NCBI GenBank assembly: GCA_008921705.1
Contig: VFFE01007878.1
Span: 591,193 to 655,192, forward strand
Direction: 5' to 3'
DNA: 64,000 bases
DNA from: Burhinus oedicnemus
Lineage: Eukaryota; Chordata; Aves; Charadriiformes; Burhinidae
The notes under the pieces were generated by a model. It saw nothing but the letters and a program-made list of their open reading frames with translations, had not been told where the DNA came from and ran no database searches. A program made the translations under genes and the position numbers. Positions 15,048 to 25,885 of the stretch are shown in pieces; the first letter of the stretch is position 1; each line of letters starts with the position of its first letter.

Positions 15048-15365
15048 ATGATGGCATCCCCCATATCCCCGGTGAATCAAAAAAACCCTACGTGTTCTGC
15101 TCCACCACACACCACAGAGAGCCCCCAGCCAGCTGAGGGAGCTACCCTGTTGTAGGAACAAGGGTCTACAGCAGCCTGGCTGGAAGGTGAGACCTGCAAG
15201 TATCATTACTTGGCTGTAGGCAAAGACTTCCTTGCTATTAAAAACAGGTTCATCCTTGATGACAAATACAATCCAGGTGAAGGGAAAGGTACCTCTGAGG
15301 AGAACTATGGGCGTCATCCTCCTAAAATGGGCAAGCAGGGTAAACCCAGACAAAGGGGAGAATAG
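15048..15365 (+). other. Coding-like segment with one in-frame stop, unknown
   Basis: The plus-strand frame starts with two ATG codons or slightly upstream and runs 105 codons to a TAG at 15363-15365, interrupted by a single in-frame TAG at 15153-15155. The downstream part reads like an ordinary soluble protein, with segments such as KYHYLAVGKDFLAIKNRF and a basic, Gly/Lys-rich tail ending in KMGKQGKPRQRGE. The segment is more GC-rich than its surroundings, and the minus strand is also open for 112 codons (15036-15374), so openness alone is weak evidence. It could be a processed-pseudogene fragment, an exon with chance extension, a relic of an old mobile element, or coincidence. I recognise no family. 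Confidence 0.25.
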
Positions 15366-15998
15366 TGGAGTCATTATTTATCGTCACTTGATTTTTTCAT
15401 TGTGTTTCTTAAAGAGGGTAGAAAGTAGAAATAGTAGAAAATGATGGATATTGAATGATGGATAATGACAGAAATGGCCTGTACTAATGTGACATGTAAA
15501 ATAACAGCATGCTATTGCTCCGTACTTCACTTCCAGCATAGTTTTCCTTTACAAAATACTAAACTTAAAATATGGCATTGTGTACTGTACAAAAAAGGAA
15601 TCTGGCTTCAGATGGCTTTTCAGTTGTGCAACCCTCAGGATAGTGGCTGCTCAAATACTGCAATTTAAATAATTAAAAAACAAGATAACAAACAAAATAA
15701 ACCATAGTAATTTGGACATTCAGGCAGTGTCTTTTCAGGATTTGTTATCTCACAGATTTCCAGTACTGGAAAAATCGCAAAACGGTATCGCTGGAATAAG
15801 AGAATTATCAGACTGCCAAAGCTATATGACATGTATCTCTAACTCTTAAGTTTTGTACAATATTATATCTTTAAAGTGTCATTTGCCTTATCCTTTCTCA
15901 TTTTGATTATTGGCATTAAAGCAAGTCCTAGATTTCATGTGTGAGGAATTTTCTCTGAATCTTTTATTGAAAGAATACTAAAAGCTGTACCTCTGAAA
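15366..15998. other. AT-rich unique DNA before the gap
   Basis: I see no gene, repeat or RNA here. A 67-codon frame at 15465-15668 has no recognisable features. Confidence 0.55.
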
Positions 15999-16018
15999 NN
16001 NNNNNNNNNNNNNNNNNN
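15999..16018. other. Assembly gap of 20 N
   Basis: Twenty undetermined bases are followed directly by ten T and then five C. The homopolymer edge suggests that the gap marks a low-complexity tract the assembler could not resolve. The true length is unknown. Confidence 0.98.
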
Positions 16019-16028
16019 TTTTTTTTTT

Positions 16029-17727
16029 CCCCCTCTCAAAATATTCAGTCTCTTCTTGATTTTTAATCAGTGTTTATGATATAAAGATTTAATTTGGGGT
16101 ATATATTAATTGTATTCTCTGGGTTTTCTAAAACCTGTTTTTACCAATACTAAGGTCATTGCTTACAGAGGAGAAGATTCCTACAAGTGTATTTGGGTTA
16201 TACGGTAAAGAAAACGATGCCTACAGTCTTTGTCCCAACATTTTTTGTTGTTTGGAGGCATTTCCAAAATTGAACTAAAAATAAGATTCTTGAAGAAGTA
16301 ATTATTAACTTTTTCAGTCTTCACATTTGATCAATATTTAAATCTGATTGGCTAAAGGTTTAACTGATTAAGGGTCCTTTTCTTATTTTTTTTTTTTCCC
16401 CCATATTCACCAAAACCCCAGGGACCTGAAATCTCATAAGGAAGTTTGTTCTCAAGACAGCAGTCTCTTGGACCAAGAGATTAAGGAAGTTTCAGGTGTT
16501 TGGATGCTTATATGGATTACAAGAATAAGGAGAACTACACTTCAGGCTTATAGAAATGCTGGATGTGATGTTAAACATTATGTCTAATGCTTAAGATGGT
16601 TTAGCTATAAGGATGGATGGGATACATTGGCTCATGCAAGCCATCTATTGAGGTATCTGACCTTGTGCGGTGTGCTTTTGCTTTCAACGTCATCTGTGCC
16701 AAAGCCAGATGGACTGGACTGTAGGTCTTTGCCTACGGCACCACACCTTAGCATCTGCCCGTTTGCTGGGAGAAATTTGTGTTTCATGTTTTGGATCAGC
16801 TCACCTCTCCAGGGTGAAAGAAGCCTCCAGAAGAGGAGTGTTAATAATAAATGTGATTAAGTGTCAGGAATGCAAGTAAACCTAGAAAAATGGCATCCTG
16901 TACTGTGCAGAAAACCCTTTCCATCAGCACTAAATCAGATGTTCTGAAGCCTTTTGAACTGGACAGCGGTTGTGTATTTTCTGTTACTGATTAGAGAACA
17001 AAAGCAATGTAGCTACAACTTATGGTGTTCTCAGTAGTAACGGTGTCACAGGAGTCATGATAGGGGTTTGGAGTGGTCAGAGTGTGTTGGCAAAGATCAG
17101 AGCTTGTCAATGAAAGCTCATTAACATAACAGAAATCTATCTTAGGTTCTTTTTTACGCAACTGATTTGTTGTTTCAGCATCTGTGTCCTATGAGCCTCC
17201 TGCAAACAGTTCAGCCCTAATTATTCCATGTGTCACTCCCTCAGATTGCTGGCCTGATTATAGAGAGGAAGAAATCACATTTGCATCTAAAGAGTGTCAT
17301 CATCTCGTTCTTTTCACCTCTCATATTCTTTTCATAAACATCCTTCTGTGCCGTTGGTTATCAATAAGAAAACCCATCTTGTCTTTTTTGAATTTCCGTG
17401 CGTATCCCAACCTGTGTTTACTTTCTCATTTTTTCCTATTCAGAAGCAGTCTCTGCTTACTGTACATCTGTTTCAAAACAAAAGATGACAAAGTGGTTTA
17501 CATATCAGTTTGATTTATAGATAAAGACTTAAACGATAACATGGTAAAGTAGACAAAACCTGCAAAAAAGTCTGGCAGATGAGACGTATTAAATGAAAGA
17601 GTGGCTATAAACAGCTCAGATGACATGTGTGTGTACCAGCGTTGTCATCAGCATGCATGAATTTCAGTGGAGAGGCTGCTATAATAAGATGTGTGCAAGC
17701 TGATGACTTGAAGAATTCTTTTTTCTT
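16029..17727. other. AT-rich unique DNA
   Basis: The stretch contains T-rich runs, including a T/C tract at 16385-16402, and short overlapping open frames at 16627-16879 and 17184-17513. These are open in two frames and lack splice or initiation context. No gene is supported. Confidence 0.55.
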
Positions 17728-17746
17728 CCCCCCCCCCCCCCCCCCC
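17728..17746. repeat. Poly-C tract, 19 bases
   Basis: An uninterrupted run of 19 C follows a T-rich stretch, giving a polypyrimidine block from about 17719. The complementary strand is a G run. No nearby open frame ends in a plausible acceptor here. Confidence 0.95.
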
Positions 17747-17955
17747 ATTATAAGAACCTGGAAGTAAACATACCAGTTATTTAGACTGAAAACGCTATCC
17801 AGTAACTCACACCCTCTACAGTATTTCTTTTAAATAGATAGTAACTGGAAAAAGTAATTGAGAATATTTTTCACAGAACAGACCGAGAGGATGACCTACA
17901 TAACATAGCTTAACAAGTTTTCTCCATCTTTGTTGTCACTGGTACCACTTCTTAG

Positions 17956-18066
17956 AGGTGCTGGAGGCATTAGGATGAACAACTGAAAGGAAAAGAAAAA
18001 AGCTTAACCATCTAACCATGAAAAAAGCCGAGTCTTCTGGAATGAGGCACACCCACAAGGTAGATG
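17956..18066 (+). other. Candidate 5' coding exon (pseudo-exon not excluded)
   Basis: A pyrimidine-rich acceptor ending in CTTAG precedes 17956, and a consensus donor (GATG followed by GTAAGT) follows 18066. The 111-bp segment has an ATG at 18018 with A at -3, giving MKKAESSGMRHTHKVD before a phase-1 splice. A tiny upstream frame (ATG AAC AAC TGA) precedes it. No phase-compatible partner exon was found nearby. It could equally be a non-coding RNA exon or a chance arrangement. Confidence 0.15.
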
Positions 18067-19504
18067 GTAAGTGCTTACATGTAATACATAAATGACTGCT
18101 CCATGTCTTTGCATATTGATATTTGACCAGTGGGGTAGAACCAAGAAAAAAAAGAAAGCTTTAATAAATAAGAAGTTTTGAAAATGGAAAGTATGTTTGC
18201 CTGTTAATTTTGACTAATAATTTTGAGTGCAAATGTAAAACTGATTTTATGTGGGTGCTGAATAGATGTAAACTGCAGGTCTTAGCAAAACACTGAAAGC
18301 TAACTACCAATTAAAAAGCATTCTGCAATATATCATTGCAACGCTCAGCAATAAAGTGTCTTAAATTCACTGTAGTCATTGATAACCTCTTTTTCTCACA
18401 ACCTAATAAAGTCAGTGCTTAGCTACTAGAGCTCTTCCTACTACAAAGTCATTCCCAGCGATCGTAGCTCTGCAAAATTCATAGCACAAAAGAATTCATG
18501 AACTTTCTTCATTTAACCAGCACACTCAAAATGGGAACAAAGCTCTGCAGTCATGGAAACATGTTTTGAAACATTTTTGAAAGTAGAGCATTGATAAAAA
18601 ACATTTCTCTTGTCTCTAAAAGAAAAAAAAAAGAGCTGTATGAAAGTAAGTGCTGCATTTATAAGGTAACTAAACAACACCCAGCATAGCACAGTCACCA
18701 TAGTCTATTGGATATCCGTAGCTCTTAGGATGAAAAATATTCTAATCAGCCATTGGTTTGGAATAACTCATTGTAGATTTGTCCTGCTTCATTAATCTAG
18801 AACATGTTTCTTTGAAGTGCTGAGCATACCTGACTTGATTGTAAAGACTTCTGTTATATTAAACACCACAAAAGAAGCAACACACAAATTTCTTAGTACA
18901 GCAGCTCCCGTTGGTGTTAATAATGGGATCTAGTGTTGTGATATTGGAAGAGAAAGTATTTTGTTATAAAAATCTGTGCTAAGATTTAAAGGATTTGGCT
19001 GATCATCCCATTCATTTTAATAAGAGCCGGTATCATTATACAAAATATTAGAATAATTATCTGCCATGTAGAGTTAATAATTCATTGTAAAATTTAAATA
19101 TCTCAGCTATTTCTGCTTTTTTTATTTCCAGAAAAGCATCCTGACTGGCAATACTTAAAACAAGCTGTTGGTGTGTTTTCTGTCAGTGACAGTTTTTCCC
19201 CTTGCTGTGGTGACTGTATTTGAAAGTTGAGAATGGAGCAGCGCAGGAGACACATTGCAAAAGAATAGGTAAAAAAAAAAGAAAAAAAAAATTTACATAT
19301 GCAATTACCCATTTGTTTGCATGTTTGACTTTTGTGAATGAAGTGATAAAAAGGGCATGTGAGTGTTGGTGGTATATATGTGGTGGTGGCAGGAGAACAG
19401 CCATGAGATGCTTTCATTTGTGCATGGCAGATGCTGCCAAAACACCTATAGGAATCACAGTGTGCAATGGTCCACAACAATATTGCTATTCCCTGGTGAC
19501 TGAC
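18067..19504. other. AT-rich unique DNA, no gene recognised
   Basis: No element was recognised. Frames open across 19103-19504 on the minus strand continue from the candidate exon into what looks like intron: low-complexity Phe-rich translation from an A-rich tract at 19269-19290. Confidence 0.5.
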
Positions 19505-19710
19505 CTGAGTAAGTGCTTCCCGATTTGAGGTGACATCTAGGGTGGACTGGTGTTTACCCATTAACCTAGAGAGCTCTTCCAGGGTAAGAAATACGACAGG
19601 GCGCTCGGCAGCTAAGCGACCTTGCAGCCCTTCAGATGGTAAATCAAGGTTGATTTTCTTTGCTGAATAGGCATGTGGTCTTTCTATGCCTTCTCCCTGC
19701 AGTTCTAAAT
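19505..19710 (-). other. Candidate internal coding exon, 206 bp, unknown gene
   Basis: Read on the minus strand, a pyrimidine-rich acceptor (…TTTCCCTCTGCAG) precedes 19710, and the exon ends ACTCAG followed by the donor GTCAGT. The segment is open throughout: it completes a codon begun in the previous exon (phase 1), encodes 68 full codons and ends on a codon boundary (phase 0). The translation is balanced and protein-like, with the acidic/basic stretch LQGRLAAERPVVFLTLEE followed by LSRLMGKHQSTLDVTSNREA and ending LTQ. Beyond the donor the same frame stays open, but its composition turns into Phe/Ser-rich low-complexity translation as in an intron. I recognise no domain and cannot name the gene. 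The alternatives are a chance pseudo-exon or an old pseudogene fragment. Confidence 0.35.
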
Positions 19711-19934
19711 CTGCAGAGGGAAATATGTGGAAGCCACAGTTGTACAAATGAACAAGTCACAGTGTATACAAAGCATGTTGTAGGCAGAGTTTTGAATTTA
19801 ATATGTGTGTGTTGAGAGCTGAAGCCCATGGTGCTGGTTGTTGCCTCAGCAGATGCAGCTCTTTTCAATTAAGTTTATAAGCAAATATAACTTCTTACAT
19901 CATTAAAATATCCCAAAGAGTTTCTCGCTCCATG
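19711..19934. other. Unique DNA between exon candidate and LTR
   Basis: If 19505-19710 is an exon, this stretch is intron. No other signal was seen. Confidence 0.4.
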
Positions 19935-19940
19935 GTGGTA
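19935..19940. repeat. Target-site duplication, left copy (GTGGTA)
   Basis: The hexamer GTGGTA directly abuts the first TG of the LTR and is repeated exactly at 20318-20323. A 6-bp duplication is the size produced by alpharetroviral and ERVK-class integrases, as known for the avian leukosis group. Confidence 0.9.
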
Positions 19941-20317
19941 TGCAGTGGTCTGATTAACACTGAGTCCGTGTGGTGTACTAAATCCAACTTTATTCACAGG
20001 AGCTGCTGTTATATAGCTACAGATACAGATATGGATCTCAACTATGCAGCCAAACAGGGTGTTCACATACTTTGCTCTTTCTGTTTCCCATACATCCAGC
20101 ATGTCCCGGTGTTCCAGGACATAAACATCCAGCCATGCACAATCAGTGTTCTGATTATGCTCTTTTCACATGCACCCACACACAGCTGTGTACTTTTGAA
20201 CCCCTGTTATGGTCTGGCTGAGATCCAGTTCTACTTCTTTATCTATGTCCTTGCTCATTGCTTCTCAGGCCCGTCGGTGAGGCTGCTATCTGCCTTGCAT
20301 TCCAAGGTGCCGCTACA
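19941..20317 (-). mobile_element. Solo LTR of an alpharetrovirus/ERVK-type endogenous retrovirus
   Basis: The 377-bp element begins TG and ends CA on the plus strand, has imperfect inverted ends (TGCAGTGG against TGTAGCGG) and is flanked by an exact 6-bp direct repeat. Transcription would run on the minus strand: a TATA box (TATATAA) at 20009-20015 is followed 15 bp later by AATAAA at 19989-19994. TATA and the poly(A) signal packed just before a short R region is the layout known from avian sarcoma/leukosis-type LTRs. No gag, pol or env sequence adjoins it, and both target-site copies flank a single LTR, so it is a solo LTR left by LTR-LTR recombination. The intact duplication implies fairly recent insertion. 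The family is not named beyond class because no database could be searched. Confidence 0.9.
19989..20015 (-). promoter_or_regulatory. LTR core promoter and poly(A) signal
   Basis: The minus strand reads TATATAA (20015-20009), then 14 bases, then AATAAA (19994-19989). The expected start site, 25-30 bp after the TATA box, falls at or just past the AATAAA. This places the poly(A) signal in U3, as in avian alpharetroviruses. The promoter could in principle start minus-strand transcripts towards lower coordinates. Confidence 0.75.
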
Positions 20318-20323
20318 GTGGTA
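20318..20323. repeat. Target-site duplication, right copy (GTGGTA)
   Basis: Exact match to 19935-19940, immediately after the final CA of the LTR. Confidence 0.9.
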
Positions 20324-23235
20324 CACTGGATACTGTGTTTTGACTGGATGCCATCCTTTCAATTCCTCTGAGGTTGCTTTTTTTTTTTTCTTTTCCTTTT
20401 TTTCTTCTCGCCCTTTTTTGGTGCTTCAAGTACACAGTTGGGTTTCTAGCATGAATGTGAAATTTCTCTTTACTAAGTCACAGTTACCACAGAATTTGTT
20501 TGAGGATTTTTCAGGTAATCCAATGGAAGGAAGGGAAAAATTTTTGTTCATTCCGTATTTTTTGTTGTCTGGACTTAACAGATTAGCATTTTTTTTCTTT
20601 TTTCTTTTAAAAAATTTTTTTCACATGAAGAGCAAGTACAAGCTACAGCTAATATTTACTAATACCTTAGAAGAAATTGCAAGGTAAGATAATAATTAAT
20701 CTGCTTGATCAATTAAATTCTTTGTCTGTTGAATGGGCAGAGATCCATATTATTCTGCTTCTGTATTTGGAAGACACTGAAGAGAACAGAGTACAGCACT
20801 GTGCTTTATGGCCCTTGAGAGATACTGGCACAGTGTGGAGAAATTAAGAAGTTTTATGGAAACCAGCTCTGACTAGTGGATGTGATGATGCTACGGTCAT
20901 AGTTGTATCCACCTGTATACCTTATGAATTCCTTTAAAAAAACCCCTGTGGTCACAGTAACAAATTGGAAAGATTCATTTTCAGAAGGGACAAAACCAAG
21001 TCAGGCCATTTCTGTGAGTCTTCCCCTCCGACAAGGGGAAATGCTGCCCTTCAAGCAGTTTTTGTGCAGCAGTGGCCCTGTAAATCCGGGGCAGTGAGAG
21101 GACCTGTGGGTAACAAGGTCTCAGGAGTCGGACACCCAATGCCGTACACCCCCATGGATGTGGCTGAAATAATAACCAGTTGGTCTGGAGGGCTGCCTGG
21201 TTCCCCAGGAGCCTGGGCAGGGCATGCAGCGCATGTTTCCACGCTCAGCCCTCTGTTCTCCATTGCCCTGTGCAAGATATGGGCCAGCAGTGCATTACCT
21301 TCACGTGGCGGCAACAGGCAGGAGTTGAGGGAGAGGGAAGGGAGTTGGACCAGACATCCTGACCTTGCAACAGCCGAGGCACTTTTGTTGAGCTTTGATT
21401 TTCAAGTGCTTTTTTCTGAACGTTCAATTGTTAAAATTTGGGCAGTCCACAGAAGTAAGGATTACAGCACTGTTTTTGTTCCCACTTTCTGCTCTTAGTG
21501 ACAAAAGAGCTGGGGGGATTGTTTTAAAGGTAATCCCTGAGCACTTATCTTTGGCCTCCAGATAGCACAGGCTGTTGCTGAGCAAGCAACCAGCTATGAT
21601 GTGTAAAACATATTCATTAGAAGTACTGACAGGCTGCAGTTTAGCTCTGACCTCGTGATTAACAGTGGAAAGGAAGGGGGTTGTGTGGGGGCTAAAGTTT
21701 TAATCTCCACCCAGGAGTTGCATGATTAAATCCTGTTAGAAAGAGAAGGATCTAAGCACATGCATTTCACACATCGTTTTGACCATGTCCCCATTAAAGA
21801 CTTAGTGTGAATAATGTCAAATCACAATGCTGGTAAATTTAAAACAAAATAATGTGTGTCACACTACATTTCACGCAGAATTATATTCAGAGATTTTATT
21901 TTTAGTTTGAAATGGCTTAGATATAATTTTAGGAGGATTTAGGTTTATTGGAGATTAATAATTCAAATCCTTATCTCCTATATTTAACCTTCTTTACCAC
22001 TGAATTTTAAGAAATTGTAGTGAAATGTTATGTCACCAGTTGTGGGGGCAAAGGCAGTTGGTACAGGTGCTGTATATTTAGCCCTTAATAAAAAGGAATC
22101 TTTTCTACCGAGATTTTTTTTTTTTGGAAGAGAACAGTCAAGACAATGCAGGAAATTCTACTACTGAAAAGTCAATAAACAATCTGAGCAACGCAGAATG
22201 CTGATGCCTTTGTCCCAAGACATGACTTTCAGCATGTTCAAGAGTGTTTTAATTCTATAGCTAAGACCAAAATCCTGGGTCCTCTTCTTATATATTTACA
22301 TCTTTTCCAGATTTTTCTCCTATTAGTAATAGTAACAGTTTTATACTAGGAAATCTGCTACGTAGTTACATTATGACCTTAATTTTGAGCAGTTAATTAT
22401 GGAATTTTGGGTTTTACCCATTTTTCCTTTTTCCCCCCCCCTTTATGTAGCAAAGTGTTGTTATAATGAGTTTAATTAAGCAAAAATGGATGTTGGCTTA
22501 CAATGTTACGAAAGGTTGCTATGCACCAATAAATCATAATTAAATGTATTTAGTGTAATAGTAGGAGTCATTTACAGTCAAGTTGCTCGTAACAAACATT
22601 AATTGTTTCCTTAAATGACAAGACCTTCAATTATAAAGAGAACAAATCAAAGCCCAGTTTTGCTAACCAACAGGGTGTTTACATTACAAAGAATACCAGT
22701 GTTTTATTCATGAGTAGTTATTCAATATGGTAAAGAGGTACTATCTGGGGTGCCTGGAGGGGTTTGAATGTGCCTTATTTTGTTGAAAAATGGTTGCTGG
22801 TTGTTTTGGTGAAGTGTAGTTATGGTGAGGGCAGTGATGTCTACTGAAACGTAGAGAAGAAGCCCCAGGGAAATCTTCGTGGCTTAACTGTATAGACCAA
22901 AGCACTTTGAATATGGACTACTTGAACTCTGCTCATTATGAGGTAGGAACTAAGACTTTTAGGGCTCAGATGTGTAATTTAGAAGCACGCAGTGAGTACA
23001 TGCATGTAAAACAATGGGATTATTCACATGAGTAAGTACCATGCTGTTGCAGCTTCAATGAACCATATTTTTAAAAACAACCAACATTTTGTTGTATGCC
23101 ATTTGTGCAACAGTTTGTGCTTACACACGTGCTTTTAAATAATGTTTTTGTACACAACAAAATGTTTATACAGAAGAACCGCCCATTTACTGTCTGTAAA
23201 TGTCACAAAGCCTTTTCAGGGAGAATGTACGTTTC
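20324..23235. other. Unique DNA with a GC-richer block at about 20970-21400
   Basis: T-rich low-complexity runs at 20378-20420 and 20586-20620 keep one plus-strand frame open. The GC-richer block at 20970-21400 is open for up to 177 codons on the plus strand (20965-21498, no early ATG) and 87 on the minus strand. Neither translation shows a recognisable motif. The AAG/GTAAGA donor-like site at 20682 lacks a convincing acceptor. A C run lies at 22433-22441. Confidence 0.5.
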
Positions 23236-23239
23236 TGTG
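23236..23239. repeat. Putative 4-bp target-site duplication (TGTG), left
   Basis: TGTG precedes the putative LTR start and is repeated at 23890-23893. The sequence around is TG-rich, so a chance match is possible. Confidence 0.5.
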
Positions 23240-23889
23240 TGATATAGGATGTATTTTAGAAAATGAATGACAAACGTAGTTTAGGGATAAACTAGTCCAT
23301 AAAGTTAAACTATAGCAGACTATACAGTGTACTTAGCCAAAAGATAACATGAACTTAAAATGCTGCTAAGCTATGAAAACAGAGACTGAAACCCAAGGAG
23401 GGAGGAACTGAGAACATGAATCTACAAGATAAAAGATGTTTTATCACCCGAATGACTAAACCAAGGTCAAAGGCTACGTGATATATGAAAGATAGGGGAG
23501 CTAACAAGCAAGTTAACCAGAAGAAACCAGTATTGTGGTTTGACAATGCTACAATTTGGGAAAGGTGAAGAGTTGACAACGAGGAAGACTGACAGCCTTC
23601 ATCCAGAAGACCCCCGAAGAAGACCACCAGATAAGACTGCGCCTGCACAAGGAGGAGTGAATTTTATGATAATTAGTTCTTGAAAGATACCACCTATTCT
23701 TCGGGAAGATTTACCTGTTCATGAATATGTATGAGATACTTACATTTAAGATGCAACCTAAAGAAGCTTGGGTGCGCACGATAGGTGGAACGATCCCCTG
23801 TGCACCCAGCGCTGTAATAAAGAACGCCTGCTTTCTAAAACTTCAAAATAAGTCTTAGAGAGTGTATTTTAACCGGCTTTTCAGTATCA
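23240..23889 (+). mobile_element. Solo LTR of an avian endogenous retrovirus (ERVL- or ERV1-like)
   Basis: The 650-bp segment starts TGATA and ends TATCA, a perfect 5-bp inverted pair with canonical TG…CA ends, and is flanked by TGTG on both sides. Near the 3' end, 'agcgctgtaataaagaacgc' provides an AATAAA signal at 23816-23821. About 70 bp of U5-like sequence follow, including a pyrimidine/adenine-rich stretch and a terminal CCGGCTTTT block. This resembles the 3' ends of avian ERVL-type LTRs as I know them. The internal block with 'ccagaagacccccgaagaag' is also reminiscent of those LTRs. A 4-bp duplication would fit ERV1 and 5 bp would fit ERVL, so the class stays open. No internal retroviral coding sequence adjoins it. 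Confidence 0.75.
23816..23821 (+). promoter_or_regulatory. LTR poly(A) signal AATAAA
   Basis: A canonical hexamer 68 bp before the LTR end, in the position expected for R in this kind of LTR. No clear TATA box is seen upstream. Confidence 0.7.
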
Positions 23890-23893
23890 TGTG
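23890..23893. repeat. Putative target-site duplication (TGTG), right
   Basis: Matches 23236-23239. Four bases only, in a TG-rich context. Confidence 0.5.
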
Positions 23894-25139
23894 TGTTTGG
23901 AGAACACATACCATACACTGAGGCATGGCTGTAGTTAGTGCAATGCAGGACAATAACCCTTGCGTACCCAGTTTTCATTTTTCTGTCAAGGATGCTGTGC
24001 CATAGGTCCTTCTCCCTCAGCACCACCCCTATGCACACACACTTTTCTGAAGGCAGAAGGACTGATCGTTAGAGCCAAAAGGAAGGGCACAGTTCTGCTT
24101 TCACGGCAGTCAGTCGAACAGCGTCAGCATCTCCGATGGCATTGATTTAAACTTAGACTTTGGGGACCTGCATTAACAGAGGAGAAATGCTGCATGTGCA
24201 AATATTGCAGGGAAAAGAAATAAAGATATGAGAGTTCAATATTGTAACATTAGGATTCTTCTGAGTTCTATTTACACATTAGGTAAAAGAAAGACTTCAG
24301 TGTGGAACTTTGTCATTATTAAACTAAACATGTAAAATTAGAATTATTGTATTTATTTCTCCATTTGTTGGTCTCAGTTCCTCCAGTCTTCACAATAAAC
24401 AATTCTGGGAGAGAGGGATTAGAAGCAGCTGCAGGCCTCTGTGTGATCTGAAGCGCACAGTAGGAGTATAAGGAATTTAAATATCATTCATTTTCTTTTC
24501 CTTTGCTCCTCTTCCCCCGTGCCCTTCCCCATGCCATTCCACATGGGAAACAATCAGTCATTCAGAGCCATGGACAATGACCCCCTACCTTTCACAGCCC
24601 ATATCCAAAAATCCTTTGGCAAAGCAGACCTGGACTCCAGCTAGCTCAGCACTGTTGGAAGTCACATTCTGTGCTGTTGGATGCTGGGATTCATGAATCA
24701 CAGGCTTGCACTGTACACCAAGTACCTTCAATCAGTTGTCAAAAACATTGGCTGACCACTGCCTGAGCACTCTATATACTTCCACTTTTGTTTTAATGCC
24801 TTTTCAGTGTTCACAATGAGCCTGTGGAACCTCAGTGGAATTAAGTTTCCTTCTGATTAAAACATCTTTTCTTCAAACCTAGCTTTGCAGCAGGGATGCC
24901 AGCCTGAAGGGCGCAGCATGGCCTGGGTGCACTTGTGGTGATTGATAAAACTTCACTTCCTTGATGATTATCCCAAATAAATCTCATTGGTATTTTCAGC
25001 CATGATGTAGATGCCCTTTACATCCATATAAATCTTCAGGGCAAGGAGAAAATTAGCCAAGTCCAGACATTGATCTTGTGAGGTAAATTGTACCTAGGCA
25101 GCAGGGGCTCCATTGATAAACAATGAAACAATGCAGATA

Positions 25140-25450
25140 ACTTACCATCTTACTTTTAATCAATGCAGCTTCTCACAATGTATTATTCCAGCAATGGGTC
25201 TAAATCACTGTGCACTATAAGAGTTGTTTTCAAAACCTTTTAATCTAATTGGAAAATCTTCCTTTCTACTGGTAATAAACACTCACTAAACTGTCTGCAC
25301 CTAATTGAGCTGTAGTAATTTATGTGAGCTCCCCACTGCTTTTTCTCCCTTTAATCAGGCAGACTGCTTTATGTCTTTAACTAATGAAACCTAAGACTTC
25401 GCCAAGTACATTTGAACAAATGTCACTACTGAATAAATCTTCATAAGCAC
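25140..25450. promoter_or_regulatory. Possible conserved non-coding element
   Basis: The block is rich in homeodomain-type cores: TAATCTAATTGG near 25242, CACCTAATTGAG near 25299 and GTAATTT near 25315, with CTTTAATCAGG near 25351. It lacks repeats and long open frames. These features resemble developmental enhancers, but conservation cannot be judged from one sequence. Confidence 0.15.
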
Positions 25451-25861
25451 TGACATGTCCCACATCCTCCCCATGTCCCACTTCATCATTAACTCAGAGC
25501 AACATCATCATAGAAAGGTGATGGCCACTACTTTATTTACATATATAATCAAGCAGTAGTCATCAATGTCACACCAAATAAGAATGTGAAAAGACAATTT
25601 ATTGGTGCTTTTTGTCAGGGCTTAATAATAGTAACTGCAGTGATGCTTTTTTCCTAGAAAGGAGATCTCAGTGCCCTAAACATGCTAGAAAAGCCACCAG
25701 CTGCCATAGCTGTACGTTCATAGAAAGCTTTCTCTGTTGTAGTAGCTATTCAGGTCGGTCTTTCCCCTTGTATAAATCAATATTACTCCCCATCTGGCAG
25801 TGCCTTTCAGAGGTACGCAAACTGGCAAAGGTGCTGGAACACCTAAAGACGCCCATGGGTA

Positions 25862-25885
25862 CCAAATGACAAAAATGTCATTTTT
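25862..25885. repeat. Short inverted repeat
   Basis: AAATGAC (25864-25870) and GTCATTT (25877-25883) form a perfect 7-bp stem around AAAAAT, extended by CC/GG with a small bulge. A related GACATTTTTATG follows about 30 bp downstream. It is small and probably coincidental. Confidence 0.4.

Noticed and set aside
20629..20682. Possible short exon before an AAG/GTAAGA donor
   Set aside because: The only AG choices sit inside a poly-T/A stretch and give inconsistent phases. Too short to support.
19932..20687. 251-codon plus-strand open frame, the longest in the window
   Set aside because: Its first half is the antisense of the solo LTR and its second half is poly-T-driven Phe-rich translation. 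It has no domain and is not a gene.
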